A DNA stretch of 64,000 nucleotides from positions 1 through 64,000 of the forward strand of contig JAHHQG010000032.1 in NCBI GenBank assembly GCA_018729555.1, written 5' to 3'. Made by a program: the position numbers and the translations under genes. The notes beneath the pieces were generated by a model. It saw only the letters and a program-made list of their open reading frames with translations. It searched no databases and was not told the origin of the DNA. This stretch comes from Clostridiales bacterium (GTDB lineage: Bacteria > Bacillota > Sulfobacillia > RBS10-35). Below are positions 48,329 to 57,269 of the stretch, one piece after another (position 1 is the first letter of the stretch; each line of letters begins with the position of its first letter).

Positions 48329-49350
48329 GCTTCCCTCATCCGGCGGAGAGCCTCATCCACATCCTCCCGGCTGACGTCCTTGTGGGTCACCAGGCGGATG
48401 AAGCGGGGCCCCAGGGCCGAGACCTTCACCCCCGCCGCCTCAAAGCGGGCGCTCAAGGCCGGGGCCTCCAGATCCTCCCGGGTCACCGTCACCTTCACGA
48501 TGTTGGTCTGCACCGTGGAAAGGTCCACCTCAAGGCCCGGCCAGGCGGCCAGCTCCTCCGCCAGAATCCGGGCATGGCGGTGGTCTTCTTCCAGCCGGTC
48601 CACCATCTCTCGGAGGGCCACCAGCCCTGCCGCCGCCAGGATCCCCGCCTGGCGCATGCCGCCCCCCAGAAGCTTTCGCCACCGCCTGGCCTCTTGGATG
48701 AGCTCCCGGCTCCCCGCCAGGAGGGACCCCACCGGCGCCGCCAGCCCTTTGCTGAGGGAGACCATCACCGTGTCGAAGGGAGCCGCCAGATGGGAAGGTT
48801 TCACCTTTAGGGCCACCGCCGCATTGAAGAGGCGGGCGCCGTCCAAGTGGAGGGCCAGCCCCAGGCGACGGGCGGCCGCCGCCACCTCTTCGGTCTCTTC
48901 CCGCGTCCACACCACCCCGCCTGCCCGGTTGTGGGTGTTCTCCAGGCAGAGAAGCCTCGGCCGGGGCCGGTGGATGTCGGGGGCCTCGTGGAGAGCCTCC
49001 AGGTCCTTGACCCCGAACTTTCCCTTATCTCCAAAGATCAGCCGGGGCTGGACCTGGGCCAGGGCCCCCAAACCCCCCACTTCGTACCAGTAGATGTGGC
49101 TTTCCGCCTCCAGCCAGACTTCGTCGCCCCTCCGGGTGTGGAGCAAAAGGGCGATTTGATTCCCCATGGTGCCGCTGGGCACAAAGAGGGCCGCTTCCTT
49201 CCCCAAAAGGTCGGCCGCTTCCTCCTCCAGCCGGTTGACGGTGGGATCTTCGCCGTAGACGTCGTCCCCCACCTCGGCTTCCGCCATGGCCTTTCGCATG
49301 GCGGGCGTCGGGGTGGTGACGGTATCGGACCGCAGATCGATGGGACGCAA
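48316..49350 (-). CDS. ltaE: Low-specificity L-threonine aldolase
   Basis: [95 protein letters not shown]. Confidence 0.95.
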   Translation of the reverse strand: MRPIDLRSDTVTTPTPAMRKAMAEAEVGDDVYGEDPTVNRLEEEAADLLGKEAALFVPSGTMGNQIALLLHTRRGDEVWLEAESHIYWYEVGGLGALAQVQPRLIFGDKGKFGVKDLEALHEAPDIHRPRPRLLCLENTHNRAGGVVWTREETEEVAAAARRLGLALHLDGARLFNAAVALKVKPSHLAAPFDTVMVSLSKGLAAPVGSLLAGSRELIQEARRWRKLLGGGMRQAGILAAAGLVALREMVDRLEEDHRHARILAEELAAWPGLEVDLSTVQTNIVKVTVTREDLEAPALSARFEAAGVKVSALGPRFIRLVTHKDVSREDVDEALRRMREAYRA

Positions 49351-49382
49351 AACGGATCTCTCCTTCGCATAGGTCTCTAAGC

Positions 49383-50228
49383 GTGCTGGCCTGGGCTTTC
49401 GTCTTCCTGCGGCTCTTCGCCATCGGGGCGGAACGGGCCCTTTTAAAACGCTTGGGGAACCGCAGCCCCCATGGCCTCATCCCCGCCTTCTGGTTCTTCG
49501 CCCTCCCGGCCCTGGCCCTCCTCCCCTGGGGGTGGACCCTCTCCGCCAAAGGGGTTCCGTCGGGCGTTCTCCTGGCCCTGGCGACGGCCCTTTACATCCG
49601 GGCCCTGAGGGAAGGGGAGCTCTCTCGGCTGGCCCCCCTCAGCAGCCTGAGCTACGGGTTTCTCTTCCTCATGGATCTTCTCCTGGGAAAGGGGAAGGCC
49701 TGGGGCGCTCCTTCCCTCCTGGGGCTTCTTTTGATCATGGGAGGATCGGCATCCCTCTACCCCAAAGGGCCTTCGTCCCTCCTCTTCCTCCCCCGGCTGG
49801 GCAATCTTCCCGGAGGAAAACCCATGCTCCTTTACGCCTTCCTCCTCGCAACCCAGCGCCAGGTGGATGCCAAGCTTGTCCCGGGGGAAGATCCCCTTTC
49901 CTACAGCGCCTCCGCCTTCCTTACGGTGGCGGTGCTCCTCGGGCTTCTCCTGGGAAGCCGCCATGACCTTCCCCTGGCGGTGGCCTTCGCCCGCCGGAAC
50001 ATCTTCCTCTTGGTGGCGGCGGGCGGCAACAACCTCCTCACCTTCCTCCTCGCCCTCTGGGCCCTCCCCTCCGTGCCCCTCTCCCTCCAGGAACCCCTCA
50101 TGGCCCTCTCCCACGGCGTGACGGCCCTTTTGGCCCGCCTCTTCTTCGGGGAAGACCTCCGGGGACGCCTGGGGGGCATCGGGCTCATCATCCTAGGCTC
50201 CGCCCTGATCCTGGGAGACCCCCGGTAA
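49383..50228 (+). CDS. EamA/DMT-type transporter
   Basis: Ten-TM hydrophobic pattern; C-term [42 protein letters not shown]. Confidence 0.65.
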   Translation: MLAWAFVFLRLFAIGAERALLKRLGNRSPHGLIPAFWFFALPALALLPWGWTLSAKGVPSGVLLALATALYIRALREGELSRLAPLSSLSYGFLFLMDLLLGKGKAWGAPSLLGLLLIMGGSASLYPKGPSSLLFLPRLGNLPGGKPMLLYAFLLATQRQVDAKLVPGEDPLSYSASAFLTVAVLLGLLLGSRHDLPLAVAFARRNIFLLVAAGGNNLLTFLLALWALPSVPLSLQEPLMALSHGVTALLARLFFGEDLRGRLGGIGLIILGSALILGDPR

Positions 50229-50936
50229 GGGAAGGCCGGGAAGGACCTGAAGGAGGAGATCCACCGCCCGGCGCACCTCCTCGGGCCGGCTCCCGTGGCC
50301 GCCGATCTCGATGAGGAGGGACGGGGGACCCACCTCCTGGTTGTAGGAGCCGGTCTTCACCCAGATCCCCCGCATGACCCGGGGAGCCTCCTCCTGGAGG
50401 CGCTCCGTCAGCCAGGCGGCCAGGTCCAAGTTCTCCCGCCAGGGATAGGGCTGAAGCGGCTTCGATCCCACCACCAATAGGAGGCGAGCCGTCGGCTCCC
50501 CGCGCCAGAGGGCGGTGGCATCTTCGTGGGCGAGGGCATCCCGGTGGACGTCGATGACGAGGTGGGGGCGGAGCTCTTCCACCCGCCGAAGCAAAAGGGG
50601 GCGGACATCCAGGTAAGGGCTGGAGGAACCGCCCGTCTCCCCCAGGGTTTCATCGTGAAAGACCGACCAGCCCTTTTCCCCGAGGCCCTTGGCCAGGAGC
50701 CGGGCCGCCGCCACCACGTGGCAAGGGCCCTCGTCGCCCTTGCGGCAGTCGTAGGTTTCGTACCGGTGGGTGCTGATGATCAGCACCCTGGGATAGCCCT
50801 CGAGGGGCCCGTAGTGGCGAAGGATCCCCGCCTCCACTCGCCCCACCTCCCTTCCCCCAAGGCTGCAGCCCTGAAACACCATGGCCACCGCCAGGAAAAG
50901 AAGGAGTCCAACCCCTTCCCTTGGCCCCACCTTCAC
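50193..50936 (-). CDS. SpoIIP-like N-acetylmuramoyl-L-alanine amidase
   Basis: VLIISTHRYETY; HLVIDVHRDAL; LLLVVGS; MRGIWVKTGSYNQEVGPPSLLIEIGGHGSRPEEVRRAV. Confidence 0.75.
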   Translation of the reverse strand: MKVGPREGVGLLLFLAVAMVFQGCSLGGREVGRVEAGILRHYGPLEGYPRVLIISTHRYETYDCRKGDEGPCHVVAAARLLAKGLGEKGWSVFHDETLGETGGSSSPYLDVRPLLLRRVEELRPHLVIDVHRDALAHEDATALWRGEPTARLLLVVGSKPLQPYPWRENLDLAAWLTERLQEEAPRVMRGIWVKTGSYNQEVGPPSLLIEIGGHGSRPEEVRRAVDLLLQVLPGLPLPGVSQDQGGA

Positions 50937-50957
50937 ATGAAGACCCCTGGAGGAGCT

Positions 50958-51356
50958 TTATGCGGAAGGCGCCGGAAAGCTCACGAAGGGCTCCTCATGG
51001 GTGCGGATGGAAGTGATGCGGTTCTCGTCATCCACGAAGACCACCCGCGGCCGGAAATCCTTCAGCTCCTCATCGGAAAAGAGGCCCAGGGAAAGGATGA
51101 TCACCTTGTCCCCCGGCTGGAACCGGCGGGCCGGCGGGCCGTTGAGGCAGATGTCCCCCCCGCCCCGGGGCCCCGGGATGGCGTAGGTCTGCCAGAGGTC
51201 GCCGGTGCTGAGGTTGGTGATCTGCACCATCTCGAAGGGCAGGATCTGGGCGGCCTCCATCAGCTCCTGGTCGATGGTGATGCTCCCGATGTAGTGGAGG
51301 TCCGCCTGGGTCACCGTGGCCCGGTGGATCTTTCCCTTGCAGAGGGTCCGCAGCAC
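50958..51356 (-). CDS. panD: Aspartate 1-decarboxylase
   Basis: VLRTLCKGKIHRATVTQADLHYIGSITIDQELMEAAQILPFEMVQITNLSTGDLWQTYAIPGPRGGGDICLNGPPARRFQPGDKVIILS. Confidence 0.95.
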   Translation of the reverse strand: MLRTLCKGKIHRATVTQADLHYIGSITIDQELMEAAQILPFEMVQITNLSTGDLWQTYAIPGPRGGGDICLNGPPARRFQPGDKVIILSLGLFSDEELKDFRPRVVFVDDENRITSIRTHEEPFVSFPAPSA

Positions 51357-51358
51357 CC

Positions 51359-52477
51359 TTATCCTCCTTTCCCGCGGCCGCCCCGGGTCCAGCCCAAAAG
51401 GTAGCGGGCCAGCTCGGGGCGCACGTACTGGGGAGGGGGCGTCACCCCCGCCTGGAGGAGGCGCCCCAACCGCTCCCGATTCATCATAACCTTCTCGAGA
51501 GGGCCGTGGGGGCAGGTGCGGGAGGTGGTGAGCTGGCCGCAGCCGTCGCAAAAGTAGACCTGGAAGGAAAGAAAGGGGGTCACCTCCAGGTGGTGGGCGA
51601 AATGGGAAAGCCACGACTCCAGGAGCCGGTAGTTCCTCCCTCCCCTGCCGCCGGGCACCCCGTCTTCCCCCACGTCGTCGGGGTGGTAGAGGATGCGCCG
51701 GCACCCGTAGTTTCGGAGGACCACGGCGCCTAAAAGGGCCTTTCGCACATGGCCTCCCACAGGCCACCAGGGCCTCACCACCACCTCCACCCTCCTGGGA
51801 GGAAGGTAGCTCTGGAGCACCCGCCGGATGCCTTCCGCCCGCAGCCTGGCCGGAAGGCCGAAGGCATCGTCGTCGTAGAGGAGGAGAAGGACTCCGTCCT
51901 CTTCTTCCAGGACCAGGCGCAAGAGGTATTCGGTATCCCGAAAGAGAGGATCCCTTAGGGCTTTTCCCGCAAGGGACGTCATCCCGCGGCGAAAGAAGAG
52001 CTCCCGCACGGAGTAAGGCTCATCCCCCGCCCAGAGGCGCCGGACCACCTTAAGGGTTCCTCCCAAAAAGACATGGGGATACCTCGGGGGAAACACATCC
52101 TCCGGACCCAGGCAAGGCTTCCAGCGGGGATCGAAGGTGAAGACATCGTGGACCTCCAGAAGGGCGACGGCGTTGCCGTGGGTATCCTGGAGGCCCACCC
52201 GGTCCCCTTCCTTCAGGCGCCGGGCAAAAAGGGGCGGCACCGGCAGCCAGATGGGGTACGGGAAGGGAAGGCCCCCCGGGAGACGCATCTCCTCCACCAC
52301 GCTGCGGCTGGCCTCCCGGTCCATGAATCCGCGGAGGGGGCTCAAGGCCCCCGAAGCCAGGGCTCCGATGATCTGGATGAGGTTTTCCCCCACCGGCATG
52401 GTGACGGGAGGCTCTTCCCAACCCTCGTCGTAGAGGGAGACGAGGGTCCCCCCGTAGGGCGGCAAGAGCTCACCCAC
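51359..52477 (-). CDS. ATP-sulfurylase-like protein lacking canonical catalytic motif
   Basis: N-term LSPLRGFM-type and C-term YFCDGCGQLTTSRTCPHG...RERLGRLLQAGVTPPPQYVRPELARYLL match Sat; QTRNPxHxAHE position reads GKALRDPLFRDTE. Confidence 0.75.
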   Translation of the reverse strand: MGELLPPYGGTLVSLYDEGWEEPPVTMPVGENLIQIIGALASGALSPLRGFMDREASRSVVEEMRLPGGLPFPYPIWLPVPPLFARRLKEGDRVGLQDTHGNAVALLEVHDVFTFDPRWKPCLGPEDVFPPRYPHVFLGGTLKVVRRLWAGDEPYSVRELFFRRGMTSLAGKALRDPLFRDTEYLLRLVLEEEDGVLLLLYDDDAFGLPARLRAEGIRRVLQSYLPPRRVEVVVRPWWPVGGHVRKALLGAVVLRNYGCRRILYHPDDVGEDGVPGGRGGRNYRLLESWLSHFAHHLEVTPFLSFQVYFCDGCGQLTTSRTCPHGPLEKVMMNRERLGRLLQAGVTPPPQYVRPELARYLLGWTRGGRGKGG

Positions 52478-53300
52478 GGACCCTCTTCTCCCGCAGCAAG
52501 CGCCGCAAACTGTCAGCCCGTAAGCCCAGGCGAAGGGCCTCCAGGGAAAGGACCCCCTGGGGCGGGATGTTGCCGAGGTTGGCGTTCACCCCGTGGCGCT
52601 GGAGGAAAAAGAGCTGCTGATGTTTCTGAGGCGCCTCCCAGATGAGCCGCTCCAAAGGCGCCGCTCCTTCCAGGGCCTCCAGCACTTCCTCATCTACCTC
52701 GCCTTTCTCATCATAGAGGCCGGTCCCCCGGCCCGATTCCCGCGCCTCCACCAGGACGAAGCGGGCGCCCGCCTTAAGGTCCTGGTGGATGGCCTCCACC
52801 CACCGGGATAGGGGCAGGCGATCCTCGGGGTGCTTCTGGCCCACCTCCGTCACCACCTCCAGCCCCAGGTCCCGGGCCAAGAGAAGGAGCTCCCGGCGCC
52901 TCCGGAGGCTGAGGGGCACCGTCCCGTCGGAGATCTCCACGAAATCGAAGCCGGCCTTGTGGATCTTTTGTAGGAAGACCTCCGCCTTTCCCTGGACCTC
53001 CGCCGCCTCGAGGAACGTCCCTCCGCAGTAGACGTGAACCCCGTAACTCCGCAAGAGGCGGACTTTCGCCTGGAGAAGCCCCGCCGGGTAAAGGTAAGCG
53101 GTGCCGAAGCCCAGCTTCACAAAGTCGATAAAAGGCCCTGCCAGCTCCAGGAGCTCCCGGGTGCTCTCCAGCCCCAGGCCGGTATCCATCACCATGGTGA
53201 TGCCCGTAAGCCTCGGCTTTTGGGTACGCCCCTTCTGGAGGGGTTTGAGGTCGGGAGCGAAAAACCCCTCTTCCATCCTGCCCTTCCCCCTTTCGGCCAT
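52470..53300 (-). CDS. Phosphosulfolactate synthase (ComA family)
   Basis: GITMVMDTGLGLESTRELLELAGPFIDFVKLGFGTAYLYP...KLLRSYGVHVYCGGTFLEAA...FVEISDGTVPLSLRRRRELLLLARDLGLEVVTEVGQKHPE. Confidence 0.92.
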   Translation of the reverse strand: MAERGKGRMEEGFFAPDLKPLQKGRTQKPRLTGITMVMDTGLGLESTRELLELAGPFIDFVKLGFGTAYLYPAGLLQAKVRLLRSYGVHVYCGGTFLEAAEVQGKAEVFLQKIHKAGFDFVEISDGTVPLSLRRRRELLLLARDLGLEVVTEVGQKHPEDRLPLSRWVEAIHQDLKAGARFVLVEARESGRGTGLYDEKGEVDEEVLEALEGAAPLERLIWEAPQKHQQLFFLQRHGVNANLGNIPPQGVLSLEALRLGLRADSLRRLLREKRVRG

Positions 53301-53375
53301 TACGTTATGAGGGGGGAAGGCTGGCGGTATCTTGGCCGCCTCCGGTATCCTGGGAAGGCGAAAAGAGGTGTGGCC

Positions 53376-54143
53376 TTGTCCTTCACCGTCGCTGTGGCCT
53401 TAAAGCGTCAAGATCTCACTCCCCATGAACCTACCGTCAGCGCCGCCATCCCCTTTCCCTGGGAAAAGGTCCAGGTGGCCGCCGTGGACCAGACCCGGGC
53501 CACCAGCACCATCGTGGCGGCCCTCTATCACGGCGCCAAGGAAGTGCGCCCCTTCGACGACCTGGAACTCTGCCGGAAGGAGAAAGGCAAGGGAGCCGTC
53601 ATCGCCGCAGAGGTGAAGGGCCTTCGGGCCCCGGGCTTTGACCTGGGGAACTCCCCCAGGGAAGTGGCGCAGCACCCCGAAGCCATCCGGGGAAAGGCCC
53701 TCGCCCTTTACACCACCAACGGCAGCAAGACCATCGTAGCGGTGCCGCCTTCGGTGCCCCTTTTCGCCTTTTCCCTCTTCAACGTCACGGCCACCGCCCT
53801 CGCCATGGCCCGCCAGGCCCGGAGCCTTCCCCACGCTGTCATCGCTTGCGCCGGGACGGAAGGGGAAGCGGCCCTGGATGACCTCCTGGCGGCAGGCCTC
53901 TTGGCGGAAACCCTTTTAACCTTGGGAGGGGAGCCCCGAGGCGACGGGGTTCACCTGGCCCTTTCCGTCGCCCGGGCGTGGCAAGGCCGGGAGCTCCCGT
54001 GCCTTTTCCAGAGCCAGGCGGGCCAAAACCTCCTGGCGGTGGGCTTGGAGGAGGATCTTCCCTTTTGCGCCCAAAAGGACCGCTTTCCCGTGGTGGTCAT
54101 GCGGTCCGCCGACGGCGCCTTGAGAAAACTGGAACTGGTATGA
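53376..54143 (+). CDS. 2-phosphosulfolactate phosphatase (ComB family)
   Basis: AAVDQTRATSTIVAALYHGAKEVRPFDDLE...AEVKGLRAPGFDLGNSPREV...ALYTTNGSKTI...NVTATALAMA. Confidence 0.9.
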   Translation: MSFTVAVALKRQDLTPHEPTVSAAIPFPWEKVQVAAVDQTRATSTIVAALYHGAKEVRPFDDLELCRKEKGKGAVIAAEVKGLRAPGFDLGNSPREVAQHPEAIRGKALALYTTNGSKTIVAVPPSVPLFAFSLFNVTATALAMARQARSLPHAVIACAGTEGEAALDDLLAAGLLAETLLTLGGEPRGDGVHLALSVARAWQGRELPCLFQSQAGQNLLAVGLEEDLPFCAQKDRFPVVVMRSADGALRKLELV

Positions 54144-54167
54144 TGATCCTCGAAAGGATGGTGCGCG

Positions 54168-54683
54168 ATGGCGCAGGTGCGAAAAGGCGTCTTCATCCTC
54201 GGCGGAAACCAGGTGGACCTCATCGGCCCTGAGCTGAAGGTGGGGGATGAGGCCCCTGACTTTACGGCGGTCAACACCGATCTTCAGGTGGTGAAGGGCT
54301 CCGACTTTAAGGGAAAGGTGCGGATCATCGGGAGCTATCCTTCCCTGGATACGCCCGTCTGCGACCGGGAAGCCCGCCGCTTCAACCAGGAAGCCCTGAA
54401 CCTCCATGACGACATCGTGATCCTCGCCATCTCCATGGACCTCCCCTTCGCCCAGAAAAGGTGGTGCCAGGCGACGGAATCGGACCGCATCATCACCCTT
54501 TCCGACCACCGGGAGGGTTCTTTCGGACAAGCCTACGGCACCCTCATCGACGGGGTGCGCCTCCTCTCTCGGGCCGTCTTCGTGGTGGACAAAAACGACC
54601 GGCTGGTCTACGTGGAGTATGTGCCGGCGGCGGCCCAGGAACCTGACTACGAAAAGGTGCTGGAGGCGGCCAAGAGGGCATGA
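54168..54683 (+). CDS. tpx: Thiol peroxidase
   Basis: GNQVDLIGPELKVGDEAPDFTAVNTDLQ...IIGSYPSLDTPVCDREARRFNQEA. Confidence 0.95.
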   Translation: MAQVRKGVFILGGNQVDLIGPELKVGDEAPDFTAVNTDLQVVKGSDFKGKVRIIGSYPSLDTPVCDREARRFNQEALNLHDDIVILAISMDLPFAQKRWCQATESDRIITLSDHREGSFGQAYGTLIDGVRLLSRAVFVVDKNDRLVYVEYVPAAAQEPDYEKVLEAAKRA

Positions 54684-55588
54684 CGGAGGTCGTCATCCAG
54701 GAAGTGGGGCCCCGGGACGGGCTCCAAAATGAGCCCGTCCGCCTCAGCTTGGAGGAAAAGCTGGAGCTCATCCGCCGCCTGACCTCGGCCGGCGTCAAAC
54801 GGATGGAGGCAGGGAGCTTTGTCCATCCCCAGGCGGTCCCTGCCATGGCCGACAGCGATGAAGTCTTTGCCCGCCTCCCCGACGTGGAGGGCGTCACCTA
54901 CAGCGCCCTCGTTCTCAACGCCAAAGGGTACCAGCGGGCCCGGGCGGCGGGTGCGAAGGAGATCCACTTTTCCTTCGGCGTCACCTCCTCCTTTAACCGC
55001 CAGAACCAACGGGCAGAGCCGGAAGAGAGCTTTGCCACCTTCCTCTCCCTCCTCCCCCGGGCCAAGGAAGAGGGGGTCCGGGTCACCCTCACCCTCTCGG
55101 TGGCCTGGGGATGCCCCTTCGAAGGCTGGGTGGACCCCGACCGGGTCCTTTCCTTTGTGGAGCAGGCGGGAAAGGCCGGCTTTCCCGAGATCGTGCTGGC
55201 GGATACCATCGGGGTGGCCGTCCCCTCGGCGGTCCGCCGCCTCATCGAGGAGGCCCGGAAAGTCGCTCCCCAGGCCGTCATCGGGGGCCACTTCCACAAC
55301 ACCCGCAATACGGGCATCGCCAACGCCTATGCCGCCCTGGAGGGAGGGGCGAAGGTGCTGGATGCCTCCGTAGGAGGTCTGGGAGGCTGCCCCTTTGCCC
55401 CGGGGGCCACGGGTAACATCGCCACGGAAGATCTGGTGTATATGGTAGAGGGGATGGGGATTCCCACCGGGATCCAGTTAGACGCCCTCATCGAGGTGGC
55501 CAGGTGGTTGCGGGACGTTTTGGGTCATCCACTGGAAAGCAGCCTTCTGCGGGCAGGTCCCTTCCGGCCCCGAGGGGCCCTCGCCTGA
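54680..55588 (+). CDS. Hydroxymethylglutaryl-CoA lyase family protein
   Basis: VVIQEVGPRDGLQNEPVRLSLEEKLELIRRLTSAGVKRMEAGSFVHPQAVPAMAD...GGLGGCPFAPGATGNIATEDLVYM. Confidence 0.94.
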   Translation: MTEVVIQEVGPRDGLQNEPVRLSLEEKLELIRRLTSAGVKRMEAGSFVHPQAVPAMADSDEVFARLPDVEGVTYSALVLNAKGYQRARAAGAKEIHFSFGVTSSFNRQNQRAEPEESFATFLSLLPRAKEEGVRVTLTLSVAWGCPFEGWVDPDRVLSFVEQAGKAGFPEIVLADTIGVAVPSAVRRLIEEARKVAPQAVIGGHFHNTRNTGIANAYAALEGGAKVLDASVGGLGGCPFAPGATGNIATEDLVYMVEGMGIPTGIQLDALIEVARWLRDVLGHPLESSLLRAGPFRPRGALA

Positions 55589-56736
55589 AGGGACCTCTCA
55601 AGGCAGCTCTGGTCCTGGCCCTTCTCCTCCTTCCGGGAGGGAACCAGCCGGCATTGAGCCAGCCTTCCAAACCTTTTCTTCTCTTTGACGACTTTCAAAA
55701 GGGCAAGGGCGAAGCCCTGGCCCTTACCCCCGAGGGATACCTCACCTTAAACCCCGAAGCGTGGCAGCTCTGCCCGCGGCGCCCCATCGACTTGGAAGAG
55801 CCCTATTACTGCGGCCGGTGGACATCCCCGGTGGTGGAGGTCCCCTTCGAGGAAGCCATCGCCTCGTGGGAGGCGGTGACACCCCCCGGCACGTGGGTGG
55901 AGATCCTCTTCCAGGCGCGGACGGTCGAGGGTTGGACCGGGTGGTACAGCATGGGCCTCTGGCACGACGGCGGGGGCCCTTTCCCTAGAACCTCCCTCCC
56001 CTGGCAGGGAGATGCCTTCGGAAGGGTGGAGACCGACACCTTGATCCTTTTCAAGGAAGCCGATGCCCTTCGCCTCCAGGCGATGCTCTATACCGCCGAT
56101 CCTTCCTCACGCCCCCTCTTGCGTCAGGTGGCCGTCACCTTCGCGCCGCCCCTCCACCAGCGGACCGCCTCCCTCCTGCCTGCTGCCCGCTCCCCCATCC
56201 TTCTGGAGGTTCCCCCCCGCTCCCAGATGGTCTATCCCGACGGTGGGGAAGCCTGGTGCTCCCCCACCTCCACATCGATGGTGATGGCCTACTGGGCGAA
56301 GAAAAAGAAGGAACCCCGCTGGGACCTTCCCGTGCCGGAGGTGGTGAAGGGCGTCTGGGACGAAGCCTACGGAGGAGCCGGAAACTGGTCCTTCAATACA
56401 GCCTTTGCCGCCTCTTTGGGCCTTTCCGCCCAGGTGGCCCGCTTCTCCAGCCTCGATGAGCTGGAGGCCTGGATCCGGGCGGGGATCCCCGCCGTCATCA
56501 GCGCAGCCTGGCGGGAGGGGGAGCTTCCCGGCGCCCCCATCTCCAGGACCGGAGGCCACCTCCTGGTGGTGAGGGGCTTTGACGAAGTGGGGGATGTCCT
56601 CGCCCTGGATCCCGCCGGCGCCACCGATGAGGAGGTCCCCCGCACCTATCCCCGAAGCATTCTGGAAAGGCTTTGGCTGCGCCATTCCAAAGGCACCGCC
56701 TATCTCATCTACCCGCCCGATTGGAGAACGCCATGA
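55504..56736 (+). CDS. C39-like peptidase domain secreted protein (likely start near 55588)
   Basis: Signal peptide; EVPPRSQMVYPDGGEAWCSPTSTSMVMAYW...GGHLLVVRGFDEVGDVLALDPA. Confidence 0.85.
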   Translation: MVAGRFGSSTGKQPSAGRSLPAPRGPRLKGPLKAALVLALLLLPGGNQPALSQPSKPFLLFDDFQKGKGEALALTPEGYLTLNPEAWQLCPRRPIDLEEPYYCGRWTSPVVEVPFEEAIASWEAVTPPGTWVEILFQARTVEGWTGWYSMGLWHDGGGPFPRTSLPWQGDAFGRVETDTLILFKEADALRLQAMLYTADPSSRPLLRQVAVTFAPPLHQRTASLLPAARSPILLEVPPRSQMVYPDGGEAWCSPTSTSMVMAYWAKKKKEPRWDLPVPEVVKGVWDEAYGGAGNWSFNTAFAASLGLSAQVARFSSLDELEAWIRAGIPAVISAAWREGELPGAPISRTGGHLLVVRGFDEVGDVLALDPAGATDEEVPRTYPRSILERLWLRHSKGTAYLIYPPDWRTP

Positions 56737-57269
56737 AAAGGCTCTTTTTAGCTTTTCCCCTTCCCAGAACCCACGAGGCGTGGCTTTCCGCCTGGATGGA
56801 GGCCCTCAAAAAGGAGCTTTCCTTTGCCCGCTGGGTGAAGCCGGAACGCCTCCACCTGACGGTGTTTTTCATCGGCGCCTGGCAGGAAGAGGAGCTCCCC
56901 CGCCTCTACGCCTCCCTGGAGGAGGTGTGGTCCCGCATCCGCCACCCCATCACCCTCAAGATCTGGCCGGATCTGGGGACCTTCGGGCCGCCCCGAGCCC
57001 CGAGGATCCTCTGGGCCAAGACCACCCTCCTTCAGGGGGATCCCTCCCCCTGGCCCCTGGAGGTGGCCCGGGCCCTCCGCCTCCCCCGCCCCCAGCCCTT
57101 TACGCCCCACATCACCCTGGCGCGGGAAGGGAGGGGACCCCTTCCCCCAACCCTTCCTCCACCTCCCGAGCCCCTCCCCCAGCCCTTTTCGCCATCCCAT
57201 CTCATCCTCTATGAAAGCTTCCTTGGCCCCTCCCCCCGCTACGAGGCCCTGAGGGGTTTTCCCCTGTGA
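56733..57269 (+). CDS. thpR: RNA 2',3'-cyclic phosphodiesterase (ThpR/LigT)
   Basis: RLFLAFPLP...RWVKPERLHLTVFFIG...PFTPHITLAR: two HxTx motifs. Confidence 0.93.
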   Translation: MKRLFLAFPLPRTHEAWLSAWMEALKKELSFARWVKPERLHLTVFFIGAWQEEELPRLYASLEEVWSRIRHPITLKIWPDLGTFGPPRAPRILWAKTTLLQGDPSPWPLEVARALRLPRPQPFTPHITLAREGRGPLPPTLPPPPEPLPQPFSPSHLILYESFLGPSPRYEALRGFPL

